DNA from: Deltaproteobacteria bacterium
Lineage (GTDB): Bacteria; Desulfobacterota; Binatia; HRBIN30; CADEER01
DNA: 60,461 nucleotides
Direction: 5' to 3'
Assembly (NCBI GenBank): GCA_029262455.1
Contig: JAJCZJ010000030.1
Coordinates: forward strand, 1-60,461
Position numbers and translations under genes: made by a program. Positions 53,013 through 60,461 of this stretch are shown here, in pieces; position 1 is the stretch's first letter; every line of letters starts with the position of its first letter. Under the pieces are notes generated by a model. The model did not search any database, was not told where the DNA came from, and saw nothing but the letters and a program-made list of their open reading frames with translations.

Positions 53013-53150
53013 GTCGAAGGGTCGAATAGTCGAAGGGTCGAATAGTCGAAGGGTCGAATAGTCGAAGGGTCGAAGGGTCGAATAGTCGAAGGGTCGAAGG
53101 GTCGAATAGTCGAAGGGTCGAAGAAGAGTCGAATAGTCGAAGGTCGAAAG
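53013..53150. repeat. 8-bp tandem array (GTCGAAGG / GTCGAATA)
   Basis: Seventeen or so 8-bp units in direct tandem, mixing GTCGAAGG (A) and GTCGAATA (B). From 53013 the order is A B A B A B A A B A A B A, followed by degenerate units to 53150. Each unit contains the palindrome TCGA. It fills the divergent gap between the CMD gene (minus) and the M50 protease gene (plus). No open frame here is a real gene. Confidence 0.92.
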
Positions 53151-53179
53151 TTGATGGTTGAACTGCTAACGACGGCGCG

Positions 53180-53884
53180 ATGGGCGATGTCAACTTGATC
53201 GAGGGGTTTGCCTGGTACTTCGTCTTTCTGTTCTCGGTGACTTTGCACGAGGCAGGGCACGCGTGGGCGGCGATGCGGGGCGGCGACCTGACGGCCTATG
53301 AGGGCGGGCAGGTTTCGATTGACCCGTTGCCGCACATTCAGCGTGAGCCGTTCGGGATGGTGGTGCTGCCGATCATCTCGGTTCTGATTTCGGGTTGGCC
53401 CTTTGGTTATGCTAGCGCTCCCTACAACCCCGAATGGGCGCTCGCGTATCCTCGTCGCGCCGCTTGGATGTCTCTCGCCGGACCGGCGGCGAATCTGTCT
53501 CTGGTTGTCGCGGCCGCGCTGGTGATCCACATCGGCATGGCCTTCGGTTACTTCGAGTACCCGCAGTCGGTGGGATTCACGAGTGTCGTGGCGTCGACTC
53601 AGGTCGGATTGCCGGAGTCCGTGGCGCTATTCGTCGGAATGTTCTTCACCATGAACTTGTTGCTCTTCGTACTGAACATGATCCCAGTGCCGCCACTGGA
53701 CGGCAGCGGCGCGCTGCCTTTGCTACTCAGTGAATCGGCCGCCGCCCGCTACCAGGCGATGTTGATGGGTTCGCCGCTCGGAATCTTCGGCATCATCATC
53801 GCGTGGCAGATCTTCGACATGGTGTTCTCGCCGGTCTTCCTGGTTGCGATCAACATCCTGTACCCGAGTGTAAGCTACGGCTGA
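53180..53884 (+). CDS. M50-family site-2 protease-like integral membrane protein
   Basis: 234 residues with about five to six membrane helices. The zinc motif HEAGH lies in helix 1 (23-27). AWMSLAGPAANLSLVVAAAL and NMIPVPPLDGSGALPLLL (the NPDG-like motif) complete the site-2 protease core. It probably cleaves membrane-embedded substrates in a regulated proteolysis pathway, but lacks a PDZ domain, so it belongs to the small FtsH-independent class. The ATG at 53180 sits 30 bp after the octamer array. It is convergent with the TonB receptor gene. Confidence 0.88.
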   Translation: MGDVNLIEGFAWYFVFLFSVTLHEAGHAWAAMRGGDLTAYEGGQVSIDPLPHIQREPFGMVVLPIISVLISGWPFGYASAPYNPEWALAYPRRAAWMSLAGPAANLSLVVAAALVIHIGMAFGYFEYPQSVGFTSVVASTQVGLPESVALFVGMFFTMNLLLFVLNMIPVPPLDGSGALPLLLSESAAARYQAMLMGSPLGIFGIIIAWQIFDMVFSPVFLVAINILYPSVSYG

Positions 53885-53903
53885 TCGCCATGGTCGCGGT
53901 CTT

Positions 53904-55847
53904 CTACAACTGAATCTCAATTCCCGCCCGGGGCCGGATGCCGACCGCGGTGAAGCCGATGAGCTCCTCGTATTCCGAGTCGGTGAGGTTGTCGACGGCG
54001 AGAAAGATGGAAAGTTTTTCGATCGGTTGCCACGACAGGGCGAGGTCGAGTCGGTGGTAACCCGAGAGCCGTATCTGTTCCTCGCCAGTTGGTGCAGAGG
54101 CGTCGGCCGTGTCGCCGACGAACAGAGCTCGAAGGCTCGCATCGATCACGGGCAGTGGTGACCACGTCGCGGTGAATCCGCCGCGCCAACGCGGCCGATT
54201 TCTCAAACGCCGGCGGCCGGGTGCGTCGATGGAAACTCCGGTGACATCGGTATAGGTGGCGTGGGCGCGCAGCCCGAGGGCCGGGTGCGGGTGCGCGGCT
54301 AGCTCTAGCTCGCCGCCGCGACTGTCGACGCTGGCCAGATTTTCTAGACGCAAGGTTTCAGGATTGAAGTCGATGAGTCCGGCGACATCAATATTGAAAT
54401 ACGACAGGCGAACATCGACGCGATTGTCGAAAAGCGGTTGCTCGACGGTGAGGTCGAATCCCTTGCTTCGTTCTGGACGCAGATTTCTATTGCCGGCGAG
54501 TGGGCTAGCCAGGGCGAAGAAGCTGGGCAGCTTGAAGCCGCGTCCCCAGCTCGCGCGCAACGTCGTGTCTGCGTGCGGGACGGTGTACGACGCGCCGACG
54601 CGGGGTAGGAATTCCTCGGACCGGCTCTCCGGCAAGTCGACGCGGAGGCCGGCTAGTAGATTGATCCCGATTGGCGTTGCCCAGAATATTTCCGTGAACG
54701 GCGCGACGACGATTCGGTCGATGTCGAAGTTGGCGTCAATGCCAGGGATCGGGATGCCGAAGTCTACCTCGCCACGGCTGCGTCCGTCCTCCCGGTAGGC
54801 GTCACCGCCGATGGTTAGATCGATGTCGTCGGTGAGCTCCGCGGTTCCATTCAGCGCTAACGAGTAGCGCAAGTAGCGCTGCCTCGTCTCGGGCTCACCG
54901 GGGACGGCGGCAAATCCTTCATCGGGCGACGCGAATACTGCGGGGGTGTTGCGGATTTCACGCCGTCGGTGGACGTTGAAACGAGCTGAGTAACGCAGCC
55001 GCTCACTGAGATCGTGGGCGAGGACGAGTGCGCCGCTGAGCTCTTCGGTGTCGCGCGCTTCGAGCTCGCGATTGACCGAGAGTTGGTCGCCACCGCTGAA
55101 GTCGGGAAAGCCGGACGAGCGCGAGTCCGCGAAACGCACGGTGCCGCGGAGTTCGGCGTCGTCGGAAAGCTGTAACCCGAGCTGCGAGAAGAGGCTGCCG
55201 CCACGGAAGGAGCCAAACGGTGTTGGGTCGCTCTCATCGGTATAGGTGCCGGCAATCGACAGATCGATCGGGCCGTTGCTACCGCTCAGCGAAGCCCTTC
55301 CTCGCCGGTATCCAGAGCCCCCGCCTGTGCCGGATACGGATGCGGTCGTGGTCTCAGTGCCGCGGCGCGGGATCAGGTTGATTGCTCCGGCCATCGCAGC
55401 CGAGCCGTGGACGGCCGAGATCGGGCCGCGGATGATCTCGACGCGTTCGAGGTCGAGCCCGGTCAGGGTGCTGAAATCGAATGAACCGCCGCGGGCATTG
55501 GTTTCGTCGTTGAGGGGGATGCCGTCGATCATGATGATGGTGTGGTTGGGGTCGAGCCCGCGCGTGTAGACCGATGCGCGACCACCGCGTGGTCCCGGCT
55601 GATCGATGTGCAGACCCGGTACTTGGCGCAGAACGTCGGTGAGGGTGTTGGCTCGTTGGATCCTGATATCGTCGGCGGAAATGATGTTGATGGCGGCCGG
55701 CAGCTGAGTTGCAGCGTGTGGCTCTCGCGATGCTGTGACGACGATGTTTTCGAGGTTGTTGGGATCAGCTCCGACGCGGTCAGTCGTGATTAGGGCGAGG
55801 ATCAGGCTGCATACGAGCCATCGGAGCCGTAGGCTTCGTTTGTGCAT
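53904..55847 (-). CDS. TonB-dependent outer-membrane receptor (BtuB-like)
   Basis: 647 residues. The N terminus is a signal (LRLRWLVCSLILALITTDRVGA). The TonB box region is NIVVTASREPHAATQLPAAI, and the plug ends in ERVEIIRGPISAVHGSAAMAGAINLIPRRG. A 22-strand barrel follows, ending IEIQL. Length and the colicin-like GLDPNHTIIMIDGIPLND motif are like BtuB or FepA-type receptors. The ligand is unknown; a cobalamin riboswitch was looked for upstream and not seen. It is divergent from the TMEM220-like gene, 80 bp away. Confidence 0.9.
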   Translation of the reverse strand: MHKRSLRLRWLVCSLILALITTDRVGADPNNLENIVVTASREPHAATQLPAAINIISADDIRIQRANTLTDVLRQVPGLHIDQPGPRGGRASVYTRGLDPNHTIIMIDGIPLNDETNARGGSFDFSTLTGLDLERVEIIRGPISAVHGSAAMAGAINLIPRRGTETTTASVSGTGGGSGYRRGRASLSGSNGPIDLSIAGTYTDESDPTPFGSFRGGSLFSQLGLQLSDDAELRGTVRFADSRSSGFPDFSGGDQLSVNRELEARDTEELSGALVLAHDLSERLRYSARFNVHRRREIRNTPAVFASPDEGFAAVPGEPETRQRYLRYSLALNGTAELTDDIDLTIGGDAYREDGRSRGEVDFGIPIPGIDANFDIDRIVVAPFTEIFWATPIGINLLAGLRVDLPESRSEEFLPRVGASYTVPHADTTLRASWGRGFKLPSFFALASPLAGNRNLRPERSKGFDLTVEQPLFDNRVDVRLSYFNIDVAGLIDFNPETLRLENLASVDSRGGELELAAHPHPALGLRAHATYTDVTGVSIDAPGRRRLRNRPRWRGGFTATWSPLPVIDASLRALFVGDTADASAPTGEEQIRLSGYHRLDLALSWQPIEKLSIFLAVDNLTDSEYEELIGFTAVGIRPRAGIEIQL

Positions 55848-55928
55848 CCGTGTGACCTTTCATGACGGCCACCTTCGAGCAAGGCGGCGCGTTTGCCCGG
55901 TGCTGTCGCCGTGATAGCGAGGGATTGT

Positions 55929-56297
55929 ATGAAGTGGCTATCGCTTGCGATGACGGCGGTCTTCGGGCTGGCGGTTGCGGTGCAGTGGAACGATCCGGAC
56001 CCGGGGATGTGGATGGTGCTCTACGGGGCGGCCGCGGCTGTTTCAGCTGCGGCGTTTTCCGGCCGCTACTTTCCGACGGTAACGCTTGGCTTGCTGGTGC
56101 TGTATTCCGCCGGTGTATTGTATACCGCGCCGGCCGTGCTGGATTCCGATGTCGGTGCGTACACTTCGTTCAAAATGCGATCGACCAATGACGAAATCGC
56201 GCGCGAGTGTGTCGGTCTCGCGGTCTGCGCCGCGGCCATGTTGGTATTGTGGAGACACGGGCGACGTGTCGAGAGCGATGCTGGGTGCTCGAGCTGA
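55929..56297 (+). CDS. TMEM220-like small membrane protein
   Basis: 122 residues from ATG 55929 (MKWLSLAMTAVFGLAVAVQWNDPDP). About four short helices follow (AVFGLAVAVQ, MVLYGAAAAVSAA, LGLLVLYSAGVLY, CAAAMLVLW). The NDPDPGMWMVLYGAAA pattern is typical of the TMEM220-like bacterial family. No catalytic residues are evident and function is unknown. It lies between the TonB receptor (divergent) and the lipoprotein gene (convergent, 6 bp away). Confidence 0.82.
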   Translation: MKWLSLAMTAVFGLAVAVQWNDPDPGMWMVLYGAAAAVSAAAFSGRYFPTVTLGLLVLYSAGVLYTAPAVLDSDVGAYTSFKMRSTNDEIARECVGLAVCAAAMLVLWRHGRRVESDAGCSS

Positions 56298-56303
56298 TCT
56301 CGG

Positions 56304-57437
56304 CTACCGAGTCGGTTCGCACCAGTCCTTCGGGATGTCGATTCTGTCGATGTAGCCCTGCAGGGCTTGCGGACCGTTCGGTCCCGGAATCATGCGCCCC
56401 GGTGTGCCCATTCCTCCCGCGACGAATAGGGAGTTCCCGCTGCGAGCGAGATTCGTCGGTGCATCCAGACCGGACGCGACGACACTGACCGCTGAGGACG
56501 TCGCGTGGAGAAGACGTCCGCTGAAGCGTCGGAAGCCGCCGTGGCTGAGCTGTTCGAGCTCGCGGCTGGTCGCGACCGGATCGACGAAGTCGCTGCATAG
56601 CTCGAGCACGAAAATGCCACCGCAGTCGTCGATCTCGATGTCGGTTGGTGCGGTGAGGCCCGCGATGACGGTCGTCGTCTCCTGGGTATCGGGATCGAGT
56701 GCGATGACCGCTCCTGACCCGGCCACCAGCTCGGTACCGATCCCGCCTTCTTCTCCTACGACGGAGCCGCTGAAGAGCGACACGAGCAGCAGCTCGGAGT
56801 TGGGGTCGAAGCGGATGTAACCCGGAACCGGATCCTGCCCGTTGGCAAGGGGTGGGATCTTGATCAGTCGGTCGGGACCTAGACCGGGCCGCAGCCGAAC
56901 GACTTCGTCGCTGGTACTGGAGACGGCGAACCACGCCCGCCGTGTCGGATCGTACGCGATCGAGTTGAGGTTGCCGTGTGCACGAGACCACTCGGCGATC
57001 GGCTGCTTGTTGAGCTCTACAACATGCGAGGGGCCACCGAAGAAGGCGATGGTCGCCAGCTGTTGGCCGGCTCCGGCTGCGATCGCGGCGGGGCCGAAGA
57101 CCTCGTCGCGGCGCACGATCTCGAGTGCGTTGGCCGATGGTTGATCCGCGAGAATCACTTTTCGTTCATTGGCCGAGAATCGACCGTCACCATTTGCATC
57201 GTAGGCCTCGACGATCGAACCCGAGTTGCCGCGTCCGGTGCCGGCCAGTGCAACCAGCAGCCTACCGTCTGGGCTCGCAAGCATTCCGCGTGGGTTGTTC
57301 AGTCCGTCGGCGATACGTTGGCTGGTTAGTGCTCGGGCGATCGGGTGGGCGGGGACGCTGATCGCGCTGCGTTCCGAATGTGCTGCGCATCCGCAGAAGC
57401 CCAGCCCGAGGGCCAGTGCGAGGATGCGATGACGCAT
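56304..57437 (-). CDS. Lipoprotein with beta-propeller-like repeats
   Basis: 377 residues from ATG 57437. The signal ends LGLGFCGC with the lipid-anchored Cys at about 17. Repeated NNPRGMLASPDGRLLVALAG, NGDGRFSANERK and PTDIEIDDCGGIFVLELCSDF segments suggest a six- or seven-bladed propeller, related to sugar/gluconolactone dehydrogenase or NHL-type proteins. The closing IPKDWCEPTR is Cys-containing. Activity is not assigned. It shares one base with the SDR stop (TGATG), so the two are translationally coupled. Confidence 0.82.
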   Translation of the reverse strand: MRHRILALALGLGFCGCAAHSERSAISVPAHPIARALTSQRIADGLNNPRGMLASPDGRLLVALAGTGRGNSGSIVEAYDANGDGRFSANERKVILADQPSANALEIVRRDEVFGPAAIAAGAGQQLATIAFFGGPSHVVELNKQPIAEWSRAHGNLNSIAYDPTRRAWFAVSSTSDEVVRLRPGLGPDRLIKIPPLANGQDPVPGYIRFDPNSELLLVSLFSGSVVGEEGGIGTELVAGSGAVIALDPDTQETTTVIAGLTAPTDIEIDDCGGIFVLELCSDFVDPVATSRELEQLSHGGFRRFSGRLLHATSSAVSVVASGLDAPTNLARSGNSLFVAGGMGTPGRMIPGPNGPQALQGYIDRIDIPKDWCEPTR

Positions 57438-58213
57438 CAGCGGGCGGTCCAGCCGCCGTCGACGACCAGGGTCGTGCCGGTTACGTAACTGCTGGCGTCG
57501 CTGGCGAGGTAGAGCAGGGCGCCGTCGAGCTCTTCGGCGCGCCCCGGGCGCCGCATCGGAGTGTTGCGCTGGATCCAGGCGGCGGAGCGCTCGTTGGCAA
57601 ACATCTCGGTCGTTAGCTCGGTTTCGAAATAGGCGGGCGCGATGGCGTTGACGCGGACACCTCTGCTCGCCCACTGTACGGCGAGCTCGCGCGTCATTCC
57701 GATCACGGCCGATTTCGACGCGACGTATGCCGCTTGGTTGTTTGGCGCTCCGGCGCACAGTCCGTGGATCGATGCGATATTGACGATGCTGCCGGAGCCA
57801 CGCGCGAGCATCTTCGGCGCGACGAGAGTGGCGAGGTGAAACGACGCGGTTTGATTCACCGCTACGACCCGGTTGAACTCTTCGAGGGTCTCTTCTTCGG
57901 CGGCGATGCCGCCATCGGTGGCGCCGGCGTTGTTGATCAAGATGTCGATCTGGCCGAAGTGTTCCAGGGTCGTGGCAATCAAACGCTCATTGTCGGTGGG
58001 ATTGGCGACGTCGCAGGTCACGGGCACGGCGTCGGGGATCTCCTTGGCCAAGGCAGCCAATCGGTCGGCCCGTCGCGCGGCCAAGACGACTTTTGCCCCG
58101 ACCGCCGCCAAAATCTGCGCGAAGCGCGTGCCCAATCCACTCGAGGCGCCGGTGACGATGGCCACCCGTCCGTCGAGTCGAAAAGCTGCCAAAGGCTCAA
58201 GATCGCTGCTCAT
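57437..58213 (-). CDS. Short-chain dehydrogenase/reductase (SDR)
   Basis: 258 residues. The classical SDR elements are GRVAIVTGASSGLGTRFAQIL (TGxxxGxG), INNAGATDG, the catalytic Ser-Tyr-Lys triad (NIASIHG and YVASKSAV), and the adenine-site NAIAPAYFETELT. It uses NAD(P)H to reduce a ketone, or the reverse. It is first in a coupled two-gene unit with the lipoprotein and is divergent from the Rieske oxygenase gene, 141 bp away. Steroid or polyol substrates are possible but not shown. Confidence 0.92.
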   Translation of the reverse strand: MSSDLEPLAAFRLDGRVAIVTGASSGLGTRFAQILAAVGAKVVLAARRADRLAALAKEIPDAVPVTCDVANPTDNERLIATTLEHFGQIDILINNAGATDGGIAAEEETLEEFNRVVAVNQTASFHLATLVAPKMLARGSGSIVNIASIHGLCAGAPNNQAAYVASKSAVIGMTRELAVQWASRGVRVNAIAPAYFETELTTEMFANERSAAWIQRNTPMRRPGRAEELDGALLYLASDASSYVTGTTLVVDGGWTAR

Positions 58214-58354
58214 TGTTCGGTGCCCATCTCCCGAGTCGCTACATCACGATTGGTCTTGGATCTACCGGGCACTTGTGTAATAGGTACAGCTGACTGTAAG
58301 TTTAGCCCCGGTCGGTTTGATCTTCGGTTTGGTGATTTTTCAGGAGGTTGTGAC

Positions 58355-59377
58355 ATGAGTGCGCCGCAAGAGCACACACAGGTGCCGATTCCGAACGGTT
58401 GGTTCGCGGTGGCGATGAGCAACGAGTTGGTCAAGGGCACTGTGTTGCGAGCTCACTATTTCGATCGCGAGCTGGTGGTGTTTCGAACTCGCAACGGCGA
58501 CGTGCGTGTGCTCGACGCGTACTGCCCGCATCTCGGCGCACACCTTGGCGAAGGCGGCCGTGTTCTCGGCGAGACCATCCGGTGTCCTTTTCACGGCTGG
58601 CAGTACGGCGGTGATGGGGCGTGCGTGAAGATTCCGTATTCGAAGAAGGACCCGCCAAAGAAGGCGCGGGTGAAGAGCTGGCCGGTGTCCGAGCGCAACG
58701 GCTTCGTTTTCGTTTGGCACGACAGCGAGGACGGCGAGCCGACCTGGGAGCTTCCGCAACTCGATGAGTTCTCGAGCGCCGGATGGACAGAACCGCGCTA
58801 TCACGAGCTGAAGGTGCCGGTACACATTCAGGACATGGCGGAGAACAACTGCGATCCGATTCACTTTCACTTCGTGCACGGCAATTTCAATCCCGGCAAC
58901 TCGGAGGTTTTTGACGGCGAAAACGGTGACGAGCGGGGCGATTCGAGTCACTACTTTCGCGCCGTGAGCACGAGCACGCAGGAGACGCCACTCGGCAGCT
59001 TCGACACCGAGCTCGAGCGTCGGACCTGGGGTCTCGGTCTGGTCGCGGTCGGCGTCAAGGGAATCGGCGAGGCGGGGCTGCTCATGCTGGCGGCGACGAC
59101 GCCGGTCGATCACAACAACACCCACTCGCGCTGGTTGTTTACCGTCACCGAAGACATGGCCGACCTCGCCGGAGAAGATTTTATCGCCAGTTTTTCTGCG
59201 GGCGTGCAGCAAGACATGAGGATTTGGCAGAACAAGATCCACCGTCCGGCACCGGTACTGTGCGAAGCCGACACGGAGCTCGCGTTCTTCCGCAAATGGG
59301 TCCGTCAGTTCTACCCGTCGAAGGGCCGGGTGACCGCACTGCCGACCAAGGGCCAAGCCAGTCGGGAGGTGTCATGA
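58355..59377 (+). CDS. Rieske non-heme iron oxygenase (KshA-like)
   Basis: 340 residues from ATG 58355, with a CAGGAGG site. The Rieske [2Fe-2S] motifs are CPHLGAH (Cys57, His59) and CPFHGW (Cys77, His80). The catalytic iron site is CDPIHFHFVHG with the His-His-Asp facial triad. The C-terminal alpha subunit fold is of the ketosteroid 9alpha-hydroxylase/KshA class. It needs a separate reductase, which is not visible here. Monooxygenation of a steroid, aromatic or related ring is likely. The next gene, an amidohydrolase, starts 67 bp later. Confidence 0.92.
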   Translation: MSAPQEHTQVPIPNGWFAVAMSNELVKGTVLRAHYFDRELVVFRTRNGDVRVLDAYCPHLGAHLGEGGRVLGETIRCPFHGWQYGGDGACVKIPYSKKDPPKKARVKSWPVSERNGFVFVWHDSEDGEPTWELPQLDEFSSAGWTEPRYHELKVPVHIQDMAENNCDPIHFHFVHGNFNPGNSEVFDGENGDERGDSSHYFRAVSTSTQETPLGSFDTELERRTWGLGLVAVGVKGIGEAGLLMLAATTPVDHNNTHSRWLFTVTEDMADLAGEDFIASFSAGVQQDMRIWQNKIHRPAPVLCEADTELAFFRKWVRQFYPSKGRVTALPTKGQASREVS

Positions 59378-59444
59378 TGGTTGTATTGAAGTCGCTCGCG
59401 ACGAGCCCAGCGGAGCGCGTAGCGCGCACGGAGGCAAGGCCATA

Positions 59445-60461
59445 ATGCCCAAATTGCTCGTCGTGTCTTCCGATTGCCACGCCGGACTGCCGGGAGCGCA
59501 GTATCGCGAGTATGTCGATCCGGAGCACCGTGCCACGTTCGATGCGGCGCTGCCCATCCAGATGGAGATGCTCGAGAAGGCGTCGCGGAAGTTTCTCGTC
59601 GCCGACATCAACCGCGAGTGGCGCCGTGGTCGCGAGGACGCTCTGAGCGGTGCGTGGGACCACGACGAGCGAATCAAGGTGCTCGACACGGACGGTATCG
59701 CTGCAGAGATCGTTTTCCCGGACGGCATTACCGAGAGCAACACGCCGCCGTTCGGTGCCGGACTGTCGTTGCCGACCGATGACATCGTTCCCGAGCTGCA
59801 GTGGGCCGGCGCGCGTGCGCACAACCGGTGGCTCGCCGAGCTTTGTCAGATGGCGCCTGAGCGGCGTGCGGGAGTCGCGATCGTGCCGGCGCTGTGGGAC
59901 GTCGATGAGGCGGTTCGCGAGGTGCAGTGGGTGCGCGACAACGGTCTGCGCGGGATCCTGCTGCCGAACCTGTGGGGCAAGCTAGCGCCGTATCATCATC
60001 CCAAGTACGACCCGCTGTGGGCGGCGTGCCAAGATCTCGGCATCGTCATCCACTTTCACTCCGGAGCGTCGCCGACGCACGAGTATTTCGGTCATCAGCT
60101 CGGAGGGGAGAACCCCGGCCCGGAGCTGCCCGGTGCTGTCGGCATCTACATTTCGGAAGTGGCTTGGTGGAATGTTCGCCCGCTGACCTTCCTTATCTGG
60201 GGCGGCATCTTCGAGCGTTTCCCGAAGATCAAGGTCGCGATCACCGAGGGGACGTCGATCTGGGTGCCGGAGTATCTCGAGCTGCTCGACCAGCGCTATA
60301 GCGTGACGCCGTACAGCGCTAAGCTCGGAGACTTCACGAGTCACCTGTCGATGAAGCCGAGCGAGTACTTTGCGCGCAACGTGATGGTCGGCGCATCGTG
60401 CATGCCGCGCCGTGAAGCCGAGCTGCGCAATGAGATCGGTGTGCACAACCTCATGTGGGGG
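59445..60461 (+). CDS. Amidohydrolase family protein (partial, runs off window)
   Basis: 339 codons from ATG 59445, behind the GGAGGC at 59430; no stop within the window, so the protein is truncated at the right edge. Amidohydrolase-2-type motifs are VSSDCHAGLPG, ADINREWRRGR, VRDNGLRGILLPNLWGKL, DLGIVIHFHSGAS (metal His), FPKIKVAITEGTSIWVPE and the closing HNLMWG just before the expected SDYPH metal residues. Members decarboxylate or hydrolyse aromatic or heterocyclic acids. Its place after the Rieske oxygenase gene suggests joint use in ring catabolism. Confidence 0.9.
   Translation, partial: MPKLLVVSSDCHAGLPGAQYREYVDPEHRATFDAALPIQMEMLEKASRKFLVADINREWRRGREDALSGAWDHDERIKVLDTDGIAAEIVFPDGITESNTPPFGAGLSLPTDDIVPELQWAGARAHNRWLAELCQMAPERRAGVAIVPALWDVDEAVREVQWVRDNGLRGILLPNLWGKLAPYHHPKYDPLWAACQDLGIVIHFHSGASPTHEYFGHQLGGENPGPELPGAVGIYISEVAWWNVRPLTFLIWGGIFERFPKIKVAITEGTSIWVPEYLELLDQRYSVTPYSAKLGDFTSHLSMKPSEYFARNVMVGASCMPRREAELRNEIGVHNLMWG

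Noticed and set aside
53013-53150. CRISPR array
   Set aside because: Units are 8 bp with no spacers, so it is a tandem repeat.
55800-55929. Cobalamin riboswitch upstream of the BtuB-like receptor
   Set aside because: The B12-box pattern and long conserved structure were not found in the short gap, so a B12 role for the receptor is unsupported.
59376-59446. Short ORF of about 23 codons between the Rieske and amidohydrolase genes
   Set aside because: It is an ATG overlapping the oxygenase stop followed by biased sequence, with no ribosome binding site or homology hint.

Overview
This window looks like chromosomal DNA of a GC-rich, Gram-negative, aerobic or facultative bacterium. It encodes a type IV pilin, two TonB-dependent receptors, an RND efflux pair, several lipoproteins and LL-diaminopimelate aminotransferase. 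The mix resembles uncultured soil or marine lineages formerly grouped with Deltaproteobacteria (Myxococcota or Binatota-like). It combines F420-type luciferase-like oxidoreductase, phytanoyl-CoA dioxygenases, CoA ligases, SnoaL folds, a Rieske oxygenase, an amidohydrolase and selenocysteine use. That placement is inference from gene content and is weak. No rRNA, tRNA, CRISPR array, transposase or phage gene was found.

Layout. 0-11 kb: a pilin; a selenocysteine-containing, membrane-anchored peroxiredoxin-like gene split by an in-frame UGA (580-1338); GST and TetR with a clear promoter/operator; an acyltransferase; two oxidoreductases; dapL; a small minus-strand cluster; an ankyrin protein; and a MerR-controlled gene for a small Cys-rich two-helix membrane protein. 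10-14 kb: two enoyl-CoA hydratases and a CoA ligase, followed by a 480-bp gene-free, repeat-rich stretch. 14-16 kb: a sulfatase and an SRPBCC protein. 16-35 kb: a carbohydrate block. It has xylA facing a zinc dehydrogenase and a DUF1080 protein, then a six-gene minus-strand run: sugar isomerase-like TIM barrel, Gfo/Idh/MocA dehydrogenase, a 1139-residue PVC-type dehydrogenase/HEAT/cytochrome c lipoprotein, a ThuA-like lipoprotein, a TonB receptor and a phytanoyl-CoA dioxygenase. Small SRPBCC and VOC genes, a second phytanoyl-CoA dioxygenase, and an MFS transporter coupled to xylB follow.

34-46 kb: an FKBP lipoprotein, a DUF3604 (PHP-like) protein coupled to a small membrane protein, lutABC (lactate oxidation), and an RND adaptor plus pump with a convergent TetR gene. 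46-53 kb: a zinc-ribbon membrane protein, DUF2167, a CoA ligase divergent from two SnoaL-like genes, DUF2239, and a carboxymuconolactone decarboxylase-like protein. 53-60.5 kb: an M50 protease preceded by an octamer tandem array, a second TonB receptor, a TMEM220-like protein, a lipoprotein coupled to an SDR, a Rieske oxygenase, and an amidohydrolase that runs off the right edge.

The best-supported unusual feature is the selenoprotein. Two halves of one family domain are in the same frame across a single UGA at the family's catalytic Cys position (W-U-P-F-C), and a bacterial SECIS-like hairpin sits just downstream. The minus-strand sugar operon is the most interesting multi-gene system. Several dispersed and tandem repeat families mark the intergenic DNA, and one of them supplies the start codon of a TonB receptor.
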